Source of the DNA: Charina bottae
Taxonomy: Eukaryota; Chordata; Lepidosauria; Squamata; Charinaidae
Assembly (NCBI GenBank): GCA_023362775.1
Contig: JALMGJ010000003.1
Location: 50,086,416-50,150,415, forward strand
Length of the DNA: 64,000 bases
Direction of reading: 5' to 3'
The notes under the pieces: model-generated
Told to the model about the DNA's origin: nothing
Database searches by the model: none
Seen by the model: only the letters and a program-made list of their open reading frames with translations
Shown: in pieces, positions 1 through 48,738 of the stretch
Layout: every line of letters begins with the position of its first letter
Numbering within the stretch: the stretch's first letter is position 1
Program-made: the position numbers and the translations under genes

Positions 1-1480
1 CATTCTGATAGATTTGGGCTTAATTTTCCTTTCTTCCTGAACTATCCATTAAACCAGAAAATGGTTTACTCTTATAAAATAGTTCACTCCAGTAAATCTG
101 GGAAGGTTTAATCATCAGAACATATCTACCTAATTTATATATTCTATAAGGTCCTTCCAGGTTTATCATGATGTGTTGGAATATAATTTTTTAGCTTGCC
201 AACTCAGACCCAGGCTATACTTCATGCAGTATATATATGTCTCTTAATTGGCATAAGGCAGCTTCTTCAATTTCTTTTAATTCTGTATATGGGATAAATT
301 TATATTGTGATTCTTAAATATCTAATTATTTTATGCTAATTATATACTTTTCTGTATGTAAGTATATGATCTGGTCATTGACTGAAATAAAGTAATTTGA
401 TTTGTACCATCATCTGTAAATGTTTCTCAGTAGAACATCAATCTTATACAATTTAATAAAAATATTTTTTTTAAAAAATGGAGAAGCTAATAGTTAATTG
501 TAGGGTACTTCCATCCAGCAGTGTTGTTTGCAATTTTATTCCACATGCTCTATTCCTGCTTCTGGACACAGCTTCCGCAGAGGCACCAGCACAAGTAAGA
601 CCTGATCCATGCTTTCCAAAGACCTTGATGGGTCTTACAGAGTGTCCACATATAAACATGGGTTTAGCACTCTTTTGAAAGAGTGCTAGATCTGTGTTTA
701 AAAAACAGGACTGCATACAAGGTTAATTTAAAAGAGAGTCAGGTTCTTTCAGCTGATGTTGCAGGCCTGTCACCATGCAATGCCGATACTGATTTTCCAC
801 TGCTTCTGCCACCAGGGAGATTTGTGAGGCCATACTTTTTACTGTTTATACTATAGTGGGGAAGGTGCCATTTTGCCTATTCATACAACATATTGCTTAC
901 AGTATGACTACTTCCATGTGCTGTCAACTACAGCCACTTGCAACCAGCACTGTTATTTCCTTCAAGCATTTGTCAAGGATGGCTTGCACATTATTGATGG
1001 CTCTTTCTTCATTCCTCCTACGCCTATGTCTTGTCAGCTGGGCTGGTTTTGGACATGGGTTTGTCACTCTTCCAAAAGAGCAATAGATTGTGTTCAGGAA
1101 TACAGGTCATAGACATGAAACAACTTGAGCACCTTGAAAGATAGCTAAACAGCCCTTTCCAAGTTCAGGCAACATTTACCCAACATTGACCCACATGTTA
1201 AAAAGACACTATTCAGCAGTTAGAGCAGTGCAATTTTTGCCAGCCTACTTTTCTGTCCACTCAAGAACTGGACAATAGCACATTTAGGTGTTGTCTGGCT
1301 GTGCCCAAAGAAATGTCGAAGGAAATATAAGAAAACCAGATAGGATTAAAGGATTTTGAGGTACATGTTGCTAATACAAAAGCTAACAATAAGACATTAT
1401 TTAAATGCATTAGAAGCCGGAAACTGACTTAAATATTGGTTGGATTGTTGAATCAGGATTTTCAGGTGTTCATATCCTTG
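1..1480. other. Upstream flank, no gene recognised
   Basis: AT-rich sequence without a recognisable coding exon. An AATAAA at 386-391 and an A/T-rich run near 455-478 would fit the 3' UTR end of an upstream + strand gene, but nothing coding supports that. In mammals the genes upstream of OMA1 are TACSTD2 and MYSM1; I do not see either. The short open frames here have no family resemblance I can recognise. Confidence 0.4.
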
Positions 1481-1484
1481 GCTT

Positions 1485-1612
1485 TTCCCCCAAGCATTGG
1501 TTGAGCTGGCAGGTCTGGCGCCTGGGGGGAAGGGTACTCTTGTTTTTAGCCATGTTTTTATGGATGTTGTGAGCCGCCTAGGGTCATTATATGAGATAGG
1601 CAGCCATAGGTC
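1485..1612 (+). mobile_element. CR1 LINE 3' end relic
   Basis: A decayed version of the CR1 3' UTR found many times in this window. The diagnostic stretch at 1571-1607 reads like 'gccgcctagggtc...gagataggcagcc', matching the 'gccgcccagagtc...gagatgggcggc' hairpin of better copies. The terminal tetranucleotide tail is gone. Confidence 0.5.
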
Positions 1613-2145
1613 CTACAAACAAACATCTATCCTGCTTGTCACAGGCCTCCTATAGGGTGAATTAGATTGCCCTTTGGTCTGATCACAGCTCTTTTTATAT
1701 ACTTTTGAAGTGTGACAGTTTGAAATGTTCCTCCACATTCTGTTCCTTATTTATAAAAATAATAAAGGCGGGATAAAAATATAAAAAAACTGTTTCCTAG
1801 AGGATGCCTGTTTTCATTTTTAGAGGCAGGAAGTTTAAATAAAGCAATACAGTAGGGAAACACTGATCTTAAAAAGCAGCCTCTTTAAACACACATGCAC
1901 ATTATTTCTTGTCGTTTCATACTTTACAAGAGCTTCTACAGTTTTCTTTCTCAACTTGCACTTTTTCGGCCATTTTGATTGGTTCTAATGAAGGTTATTC
2001 AACTAGGGGATAGAGATTTAGAAAAAAAAACTAGAACATAGCTAACGATAGCTTTTAATATATTCCTCTTAGGGCCACACAAAAAATGTATTATAAGCCA
2101 CTCTGGAAAAACTTGCTTCTGAAGGGCAGGCAGTAAGTAGTAATG
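1613..2145. other. Intergenic, no feature seen
   Basis: Ordinary AT-rich sequence with no open frame or repeat I can assign. Confidence 0.4.
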
Positions 2146-2219
2146 TCCCCTTGTGGGGGGAGATGGGCGGTGATATAAGTTAGAAATAATAAATAAATAA
2201 ATAAATAAATAAATAATAA
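2146..2219 (+). mobile_element. CR1 LINE 3' tail with (AAAT)n
   Basis: The segment contains 'gggggagatgggcggtgatataa' in pieces, followed by an AAAT repeat at about 2188-2218. This is the standard CR1 3' terminus in this window. The BovB fragment starts directly after the tail, so one element abuts or was inserted next to the other. Confidence 0.7.
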
Positions 2220-2650
2220 ATGTATGGCTGTGAGAGTTGGACCATAAGGAAGGCTGAGCGCCGAAGAATTGACGCTTTCGAACTGTGGTGCTGGAGAAGA
2301 CTCTTGAGAGTCCCTTGGACTGCAAGGAGGTCAAACCAGTCAATCCTAAAGGAAATCAACCCTGACTGCTCATTGGAAGGACAGATGCTGAAGCTGAAGC
2401 TGAAATACTTTGGCCACCTAATGAGAAGAGAGGACTCACTGGAAAAGACCCTGATGCTGGGAAAGACTGAGGGCAAAAGGAGAAGGGGACGGCAGAGGAT
2501 GAGATGGTTAGGTAGCATCACCGATGTAATGAACATGAATTTGAGTAAACTCCGGGAGACGGTGGAGGACAGGAAGGCCTGGCGTGCTATGGTCCATGAG
2601 GTCACGAAGAGTCGGACACGACTAAACGACTGAACAACAACAACAAAAAT
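2220..2650 (+). mobile_element. BovB (RTE clade) LINE, 3' end with C-terminal RT ORF
   Basis: An open frame at 2220-2633 (about 137 codons) reads like the C-terminus of BovB LINE ORF2: it begins YGCESW, has RRRIDAFELWCWRRLLRVPW, then YFGHLMRR, RRRRGRQRMRWL, and ends AWRAMVHEVTKSRTRLND. These are well-known BovB signatures. The copy is 5'-truncated (no RT core or endonuclease) and ends in a CAA-rich tail at 2634-2650. The frame has no stop, so it is fairly young. The 16-nt stretch at 2608-2623 is identical to the tail region of the Sauria SINEs in this window, which supports BovB as the partner LINE that mobilises them. BovB is known for horizontal transfer between squamates and ruminants; this copy alone cannot show direction. 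Confidence 0.9.
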
Positions 2651-2789
2651 AGCAGGAAGGTCGGCAACGATGGGCATTTCCAGGGCCAAGCAGCTCTTCC
2701 CTGGCAGTAAGTTAAGCAAGGAGGTCCAGTGACCAGCCCTGGCAGTTCCCTGGCATGCCCAGGTAGCCTAGGAGGAGTCTCACCCCATT

Positions 2790-3420
2790 TTGCTGCCGCC
2801 CCTCCCGGGCACCTATTGGGCACCACGGCCCCAGATCGCGCGCCGCTGCCCTCGGAACGAGAGCGCGAGCCAAGGCGCCCTTCCCTACGCAGCCAGTAGC
2901 GAAGTTCTACGAGCGACGCTCCGCCCTCAATCCCGGAAGGGAAGCGAAAGGGCGGCCTCGGCCTAGAGCGCAGCCAAAGCCCTTGAAGGGACGGCGGAGC
3001 CGAGCCTGCCTAGCTGGCTTTGTCCTTCCTCTCTCAGGACCAGGCGGACGGAGGGGACGTCCGGTGGGGCACCTGGGCGCTTAGAAAGCCACCTCTTCCG
3101 GGGGTCGGATGGGTTGCAAGGAGATCCCACCCCACGATCGCAAGCCCCTCTCTTCTCGCCCCTCTGAGACCCTTCGCCCGCGTCCAAGTTCTCTCGGTTT
3201 CGGGGAAGCCAGAACTTGGAGACGGGCGAGCTGTAAAACTTTCGGCCCCTCCTACCCCGCCTGGGGCGTCTGCTCTCAGCCATTCCCCGGCCGGACGGGT
3301 TAATTCCCTCGTTGGTGGTAGGTGCTGAGTCTGCATGGGCGCGGGGCGCGGCCCGAATTCTTCCTTCCTCCTCCGTAGCGTCTCTGTCCCATAAAGCAGC
3401 CTTCTCCAGCGAGGTGCCCC
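2790..3420 (+). promoter_or_regulatory. CpG island, probable OMA1 promoter and first exon region
   Basis: The sequence turns abruptly GC- and CpG-rich (for example around 2836-2900 and 3040-3360), in contrast to the AT-rich DNA on both sides. It contains an ETS-like CCCGGAAG near 2932 and no clear TATA box, typical of a housekeeping promoter. It lies about 4.5 kb upstream of the first OMA1 coding exon on the same strand. Overlapping open frames here are the usual by-product of GC-rich DNA. The transcription start and first splice donor cannot be fixed by eye; 'gtaggt' at about 3317 is one possible donor. Confidence 0.65.
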
Positions 3421-4206
3421 TTAGCATATGTTGGCCTACATACCCCACCCTAACCTGTTAGGCGTTTGTTCTCCACGCTCAGCTTGGAATCTCAAAATGC
3501 AGATGCACAAGTTCAGCAGGGTGATTCCTTTAATCACAGGTTCTCCCTGTTGAAGTACTTGCACCCAGGAGCCTGGAATACCTGTTTGCATGTTTAATAT
3601 TGAGAAGGGATATGGAAATAAGACAGGAGTACCTGTTTTTAATTCCCAGTTGGTTTAATGGGTGGGTTACTATATTAGCCTGGAGTTTAGATGAATACAT
3701 GGTTTTTGCCCCCCAAAGACTTCCCAGTCTTGGGAAAAAAAATGAAACTTGATTAGACAGTGCCTGATTGTCATTCTGCTTGCTCTGCTAACCTTTACTG
3801 CCACCTTTTGACACTTTCATCAGGCTATCTATATTTTCCCAAGTTTCTCAGCATTTTCCTTTGGGTTGCAAAGTGCACTTTCAATATAGCCTTCTTTCTT
3901 TTAATAGGGGGGAGTCTTCCTTGAGTTATAGGCAGCCTTGCTACACTTTAATGATCTGTATAAATATCAGGACATTGTAAGGGATTCACTGAGTACTATA
4001 TCCATTGTATTTACAGCTGTGTTACAAGATAAGTAAAAAAACTCATTCCTGCAGGTGGTGAATGAGTGTTGGAGTGGAGAAATTGCAGCTTACATAGCAA
4101 CAAGTTTAAGGCTCTCTACCAATTCAACTGGTTATTGTACTAAGCCAGAATTTCATTATCCATGATTTGTTAAGCCATCTATTGTGTCTGTCTTCACTCA
4201 TTGCAG
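3421..4206. other. Putative first intron, no feature seen
   Basis: AT-rich sequence between the CpG island and the candidate 5' exon. No repeat or open frame is recognised. It ends in 'ttcactcattgcag', a plausible splice acceptor. Confidence 0.4.
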
Positions 4207-4307
4207 AAACTTTATAAACTGCAGTAGCGTGATTCATGGCTGAATCAAAACCAAACCAATTGAGTGGTATGATTTCAGGCTTAGCACAAAATATCAACCC
4301 ACAGAAG
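4207..4307 (+). other. Candidate 5' exon with an upstream ATG (uORF)
   Basis: This 101-bp segment is bounded by 'cattgcag' and 'AAG|gtatga', a good acceptor and donor. An ATG at 4236 opens 24 codons (begins MAESKPNQLSG) to the donor in phase 0. Spliced to 7847 the frame would read 21 more codons and stop inside OMA1 coding exon 1, in a different frame from the OMA1 start at 7876. So this would be an overlapping upstream ORF, not an N-terminal extension. I do not recognise the peptide. It could also be the first exon of an unrelated transcript, or chance. A later acceptor at 4221-4224 would also keep the ATG. Confidence 0.4.
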
Positions 4308-5021
4308 GTATGAAATTAAGTCCTTCTCTCGCTTCCTTGAAATTCCTAGTCTCTTATCTTCTTTCCTCATGTAACTTGTTTGTCTGTTTGCTGCCATCCA
4401 CTTCTCCCTTCCTTAAACTCTGCTCTAATTTCTCTTTTACTAGTTCTTCAGGTTTGCTTCCTGTTCCCTAAGTTCTGCTTTATTTCTTAACCGTTGCCAA
4501 TTTTTATTGCATTTATATGCTTTCCCAAGGGATTAGTGGTTTTGAAATACTGTAGTAAAATAATGGAACCAAAGATAAAACTACAGAGGTTGGAATCCAG
4601 TTACATCATACCACTGCATCCCAGGGAGGGGCAGGGGTGCAATTCTCCTTTCCCTTTAGCTGTTGTTTTTAAAATCTGCTTTGAGTGTGTGTGTGAGTGT
4701 GTGTGTGTGTGTGAGAGAGAGAGAGAATAACAAGGAGCAGTTCTGCCATACAAGCAGGCATCTATTCATGGCTGTGTTGAAAGTTACCCAGAGTTAACCC
4801 AGACCAACTGATGATCCAACATCGTGAGTTTCCTGGTTTGGCCTTCTTTGCTTCTTCTTGGATCTCCAGATCATGTTGGACCACAGCTACACCTATCATG
4901 ATCTAACCTAGAGCAACCCCTTATGGATGAAAAACCCTATGAGGCATATTGTCCAGTCTTACGTGCTGGTTCCTAGGAATGGTCCTTCTCTTTTCACACT
5001 TACTCTTCTGGACCATGTTAG
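4308..5021. other. Intron sequence, no gene
   Basis: No coding or repeat family is seen apart from a short dinucleotide repeat at 4684-4728. Pyrimidine-rich stretches occur at 4320-4480. Confidence 0.4.
4684..4728. repeat. (TG)n(GA)n microsatellite
   Basis: An interrupted run of TG dinucleotides is followed by a GA run ending at about 4728. Confidence 0.9.
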
Positions 5022-5092
5022 TGTTTGTTTGTTTGTTTATTTATTTATTTAATTTGTATGGCCGCCCATCTCGGCAAGTGACTCTGTTTTGT
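5022..5092 (-). mobile_element. CR1 LINE 3' tail (reverse)
   Basis: A (TTTG)n(TTTA)n run is followed by 'tggccgcccatctcggcaagtgactctg', the reverse complement of the CR1 3' UTR hairpin. Confidence 0.65.
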
Positions 5093-5231
5093 TTTGATTT
5101 TGGTTTACTAGCCTTATATTAAGCAGCGTCCCCAAATGGTGGAATTCTGACTTATTGTCGATTTATAAAGGGGCTAGACTTGGCTTGTTAACTGATACTA
5201 ATTGTGATTTGGAAACTAGTTAAAAAATTAG

Positions 5232-5244
5232 GTTAAGCAATGGA
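5232..5244 (+). repeat. Target site duplication (left) of the PLE
   Basis: The 13-mer gttaagcaatgga occurs here and again, identical, at 7632-7644. The two copies exactly bracket the Penelope-like element. Confidence 0.9.
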
Positions 5245-5327
5245 TCTATGAAGGTTCTCAGTCATCCAGGTGGAATTGTCTGTAGCTTGAATCATGTCAA
5301 CTGGATTTCTATTTTCTCAGTGGAAAC

Positions 5328-5358
5328 GTTTCACTCCTTATCCAAGGAGCTTCTTCAG
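5328..5358 (-). ncRNA. Hammerhead-like motif in PLE terminal repeat
   Basis: Read on the minus strand the order is CTGAAGA, a hairpin (CTCCTT, loop, AAGGAG) and GAAAC followed by GTTTC. This matches the hammerhead core order C-U-G-A-N-G-A, stem II, G-A-A-A, with one or two extra bases at the foot of stem II. GAAACGTTTC is self-complementary, as expected for hammerheads with a minimal stem III that act as dimers. PLE terminal repeats are known to carry such motifs. Activity is not shown here. Confidence 0.5.
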
Positions 5359-5449
5359 TCTGAGCAAAGTTAGTAAGGGAATCCTAAATATGTTTCTAGG
5401 TAGCTGTGTGACCTTACACCTGGGGCTAGGCCATGGTTATATTGATATG

Positions 5450-6466
5450 TTATTTTAAGTCCTTTTTATCATCTAAAGGAGGATCGTTAAGATTACCTTG
5501 CTGTTGTTGAGATTGCGAAATGGTCTTAATCTTCCTAGGCACAGAAGACAAAGCAGGAAGGAAAATAGGGGAAAGATTGTGCCTGAGGCCCCCACCTCTA
5601 TTCAAAGAAGGATTTTCCAAGCTGGCATAAATGGATTCCTTGACCCCTCTCTCAAACCACCTATCTTCTCTGTCTAAAATGTGAACATTAATGTCCTCAA
5701 ATGAGTGTCCTTTTTCCTTTAGATGAAGATAAACTGCTGACTCTGGTCCTGTGATGTTACTTCTCCTGTGTTGGGCCATCCTCCTGTACATAGGTTGTTT
5801 GGTTTCTCCAATGTAGAGTTCAGAGCACTCCTCACTGCACTGGATTGCATAAACTACATTGCTTTTCTTGTGTTTTGGAATTTGATCTTTGGGGTGTACA
5901 AGCCTCTGTCTCAGTGTGTTGGTGGGTTTGAAATATACAGGTATGTGGTGTTTGCCAAATATCCGTTTTATCTTTTCAGACACGCCAGCCATGTAAGGAA
6001 TGACCAGGTTCTTCCATTTACTCTGAGTCTCAGCCCTATCTGTCGCTCTTTTAGGTCTGGTAGATTTAGATTTAGTGAAGGCCCGATTCGGATATCCACA
6101 GGCCTTCAGAGCTGTTCTCAGGTGCTGATTCTCATTCTTTTTGGAATCCATGGAGGTGGGGATGGTTTCTGCTCTGTGTGACAATGTCCTGATGACTCCT
6201 AGTTTGTGCTGCAGTGGATGGTGGGAGTCAAACATCAGATATTGATCTGTGTGTGTGGGTTTCCTGTAGATCCCTATTTCTAGCTTGCCCCCGGTCCCAA
6301 TGAGGACTTCACAGTCTAGGAATGCCAGTCTGTTGTCCTTGGTGTCTTCTCTGGTGAACCTAATGTTGGCATCTATAGTGTTTATATGGTCCGTGAAGGC
6401 CTGTACTTCCTGGGCCTTGATTTTGACCCAGGTGTCATCCACATACCTAAACCAGTGGGTGGGCAC
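5450..6466 (-). pseudogene. PLE reverse transcriptase / GIY-YIG endonuclease, 5'-truncated
   Basis: A frame of about 338 codons with no internal stop. It starts within the RT at THWFRYVDD (catalytic YVDD, residues 8-11) and has the PLE motif KPTHTDQYL near 69-77. The GIY-YIG nuclease follows: VVYAIQC at about 204-210, ELYIGETKQ at 216-224, an R-H-R segment near 230-235, and an E in VKESIY near 277. Upstream, in another frame at about 6519-6557, RT motif B reads CAMGSPVSPIVANLYMEE, so a frameshift near 6470-6500 separates motifs B and C. The annotated start is therefore only where this frame opens, not a real start codon. The element is not autonomous as it stands. Confidence 0.92.
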
Positions 6467-6765
6467 CGTTCCCTGGAATGTGTTGAGTGCTTCTCCACTT
6501 CTTCCATGTATAAATTGGCCACAATGGGTGACACAGGAGAACCCATGGCACAGCCATGTTTTTGTCTGTAAAAGTCACCTCTGTATGAGAAATAAGTGGT
6601 GTTAAGACACAGGTCCAGAAGATGGCAGATCTGGTTAGGGTTGAGATGGTTTCTCCTTTCAAGGGTGCTGTCCTCTTCTAGTCTCTTCCTGACAGCGGAT
6701 AGAGATGAGTGGTGGGGATGCTGGTGAAAAGGGAGGACTCCTTCGATGTGTCCTAATAACTAAAA

Positions 6766-7461
6766 ACAATGGATCTAATTCAGATGGCAAAATTAACAGA
6801 TTTATTAAATGATAAAAATCAAGAAGAATTTAAGTTATGTTGGGACCCATTTTATAGATATATAGAAAAAACACAAAAAATACAAATAGTAAATTCAATG
6901 TAAATAAGATATTGTATTATATATAAATTGTATAAAGAGTAAATAAAAAGTTACCATATAAGAGATAGAATTTATTACAGAAATGTAGTATAGATATTGT
7001 TGATGAGAAAGTAGGAAGTCCATTTTAGTTTGTCTTTGTTGCTTTTCGTTATGTGTTGTTTAAATGTTGTGTAAGTACAGTTAAAACATAAGAAAGAAAA
7101 AGAAAAGGAAAGAAAGAAAAGAGGAAGGCGGGTTTACAGAAAGAGGAGAAGGTTGGAGCAAGTATAAGAAGGGAAAGAAGAGATCTTAGAAGGTACAAGT
7201 ATGTTGAGAGGAGCAGGAGGAAAAGGATTAAAGATTGAAGGTTAAAAATAATAATAAATGTGTATAGAAAGTGGAAAGTTAAACAGAATGTTTTGGATGT
7301 GTTGAAGAAGATGGAGGCATAGAAGGTAGAAAAGATACTGATTGATATATATTATATGTTATATGTTGTATGTTGTATAATGTATATATGGTATTGTATT
7401 ATTGTTGATTTATGTGTATAATAATGATGTTTAATAAAAATTATAAATTAAAAAAAAAAGG
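6766..7461 (+). mobile_element. L1 LINE 3' end inside the PLE
   Basis: From about 6766 a frame reads MDLIQMAKLTDLLNDKNQ, then EEFKLCWDPFYRYIEK, and stops at 6901-6903. This is the C-terminal tail of L1 ORF2. About 550 bp of AT-rich 3' UTR follow, ending in an A-rich tail at 7448-7460. It lies between the two PLE parts, in the opposite orientation to the PLE ORF. Insertion after the PLE is the simplest reading, although I see no clean target duplication. Confidence 0.75.
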
Positions 7462-7631
7462 AAATAACATCTCAAAAAATAACCATGACCTAGCCCCAGG
7501 TGTAAGGTCACACAGCAACATATTTTAGGATTCCCTTACCAACTTTGCTCAGACTGAAGAAGCTCCTTGGATAAGGAGTGAAACGTTTCCACTGAGAAAA
7601 TAGAAATCGAGTTGACATGATTCAAGCTACA
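7462..7631 (+). repeat. Inverted second terminal repeat of the PLE
   Basis: This is the reverse complement of most of 5280-5440 with few differences: it shares 'accatgacctagccccaggt', 'actttgctcagactgaag' and 'gattcaagctaca'. It carries the same hammerhead-like core at 7554-7584 (CTGAAGA ... GAAAC). It ends exactly at the right target duplication (7632-7644). Confidence 0.88.
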
Positions 7632-7644
7632 GTTAAGCAATGGA
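7632..7644 (+). repeat. Target site duplication (right) of the PLE
   Basis: Second, identical copy of the 13-mer found at 5232-5244. Confidence 0.9.
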
Positions 7645-7875
7645 CTGTTTGTTCCTGCCTTCATAAACAAGGTTTATGAATCCTGGAATGACTGTTCAAA
7701 GCCAGGGTGTGTTTTTATCACATCCTTGTAGCACTCAAGGTAGGTCTGTCAATCTTACACGAATTAACTGATTTGTGTTCCCTCTTTGTATCACATGCTT
7801 ACAAATTCATTCTCTCTTTTGTAACTTTATATTTTGATTTTCTTAGATATCAAAACTGAACATAACGACAGAGAG

Positions 7876-47493
<39,618 letters not shown>

Positions 47494-48010
47494 CACTCAA
47501 GGATGAAAGCAAAAATACTTCTGGATAATTTTATCCAAATGTTCATCACATGGTGGATCGTCTGCCATAAATGTTTGTGCAAATGTTTGACTGACAATAT
47601 GAAGAGACAGATGTGAATCATTTTTTTCAATCCTAATGTGGATAAGAAACAATGTTTGGATGGATTGGCAGAAGATGGCTTTTTATACACAGGGTTGTCA
47701 TTCATCGTTCTTTGGAGATTCCTGAAACTCTTGCTTCCATAGAAGCATGGATTATACTTACATAGCAGTACACCTACCAAGGGCTATAGCTACAGATCCT
47801 CAAAGACTAAGAATGATTGTCCAATTTGTTCTTCTAACAAATACCCATTATTTATATCACATTATAATCTCCAGCTTTATTTCTATATGAAGAGTTGAGG
47901 GCGATTTCCAGTTGTAGTACTGGAAAAGTTAAAATCTTGCTTCTCTCTAAATGTCTGTCTATATTTGGCAACTGTTTGTATGGTGCATTTAAGTTATATC
48001 CACTAGTTCA
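47494..48010 (+). other. Probable OMA1 3' UTR and flank
   Basis: AT-rich sequence after the stop. I find no AATAAA close to the stop. Later candidates are at about 48970, 50081-50086 and 50978-50983, so the transcript end cannot be fixed. Confidence 0.4.
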
Positions 48011-48018
48011 CAGTCTAT

Positions 48019-48326
48019 CAGGGTTTCTCAACCAGGGTTCCACGGAACCCTAGGGTTCCGTGAGAGGTTACTAGGGGTTCCCTAGGAGATCACGATTTAT
48101 TTTAAAAAATATTTCCAATTTGGGCAACTTCACATTAAAGAGGTAAGTTTCATTCTTTATTTTTAGTTTAAGAACACTGTTAATGCATATATACAGGCCT
48201 ACACATGAAATGAATATAATAATTTTGTAACTTCTGGCCTATATTTGAGCCTGAATGTGCAGGAGTTTCCCCAGGCTGAAAAATATTTCAAGGGTTCCTC
48301 CAGGGTCAAAAAGTTGAGAAAGGCTG
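48019..48326. mobile_element. hAT-type element, 308 bp
   Basis: Ends cagggtttctcaaccagggt and gttgagaaaggctg are inverted repeats with hAT-like CAG...CTG termini. The interior has 'gttccacggaaccctagggttcc' and 'aagggttcctccagggtc'. Flanks (gtctat, gtctaa) are weakly alike. Confidence 0.7.
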
Positions 48327-48508
48327 GTCTAAAGCTGCTTAACACAGCTTTGTTCAGCTTGTGTCGATTTGTAAAAATGCACTGCCTGTCTCAAGAAGCA
48401 ACAGTACAGTAAATTGTACAATGGCCTGGTCAGAATATAATCTAATTTGCTGACTTCATGTTGAGTTTCTCTTATATTTTCAAAAGGCAGGAGTCAACAG
48501 GTAAAGTC

Positions 48509-48738
48509 AACCTTGAGTTAAAAAGGTAAAGGTTCCCCCCGCACATTTGTGCAGTCGTGTCCGACTCTAGGGGCCGGTGCTCATCTCCATTTGTTAGCCG
48601 AAGAGCCAGCGTTGTCCAAAGACGCTTCCACGGTCATGTGGCCGGCATGACACACGCGGAACGCTGTTACCTACCCACCGAAGTGGTACCTATTCATCTA
48701 CTTGCATTTGCATGCTTTCAAATTGTAACCTTGAGTTA
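48509..48738 (-). mobile_element. Sauria-type SINE, copy 5 (5'-truncated, reverse)
   Basis: SINE 48521-48726 between perfect 12-bp duplications aaccttgagtta. It lacks the tRNA-like head and starts at 'caatttgaaagcatgc', so reverse transcription stopped early. The tail near 48522-48545 is intact. Confidence 0.93.

Larger units (their letters stand above)
5245..7631 (-). mobile_element. Penelope-like element with inverted terminal repeats
   Basis: The element has three parts. A minus-strand retroelement (5245 to about 6765) ends in a terminal repeat at about 5245-5450. An L1 3' end fills 6766-7461. A second copy of the terminal repeat lies in opposite orientation at about 7462-7631. Perfect 13-bp duplications flank the whole block. 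Inverted terminal repeats of this kind, with a shortened 5' copy, are known for PLEs. The outer copy ends at '...gattcaagctaca', about 40 bp short of the full terminal repeat on the left side. The coding part holds the RT catalytic box and a GIY-YIG endonuclease but lacks the N-terminal half. A 3' end of the same family is at 61256-61594. Confidence 0.9.

Noticed and set aside
2180..2719. 179-codon minus-strand open frame
   Set aside because: It is the complement of the BovB C-terminal ORF, and its sequence has no other family match.
1..2800. Expected upstream neighbours MYSM1 or TACSTD2
   Set aside because: Mammalian synteny suggests them, but no exon with their sequence is visible.
2963..3448. 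Open frames in the CpG island as a gene
   Set aside because: Multiple frames on both strands are open only because the DNA is GC-rich; there is no domain signal.
7834..7875. Upstream in-frame ATG at 7834 as the OMA1 start
   Set aside because: It lies before the acceptor tcttag at 7841-7846, in intron sequence.
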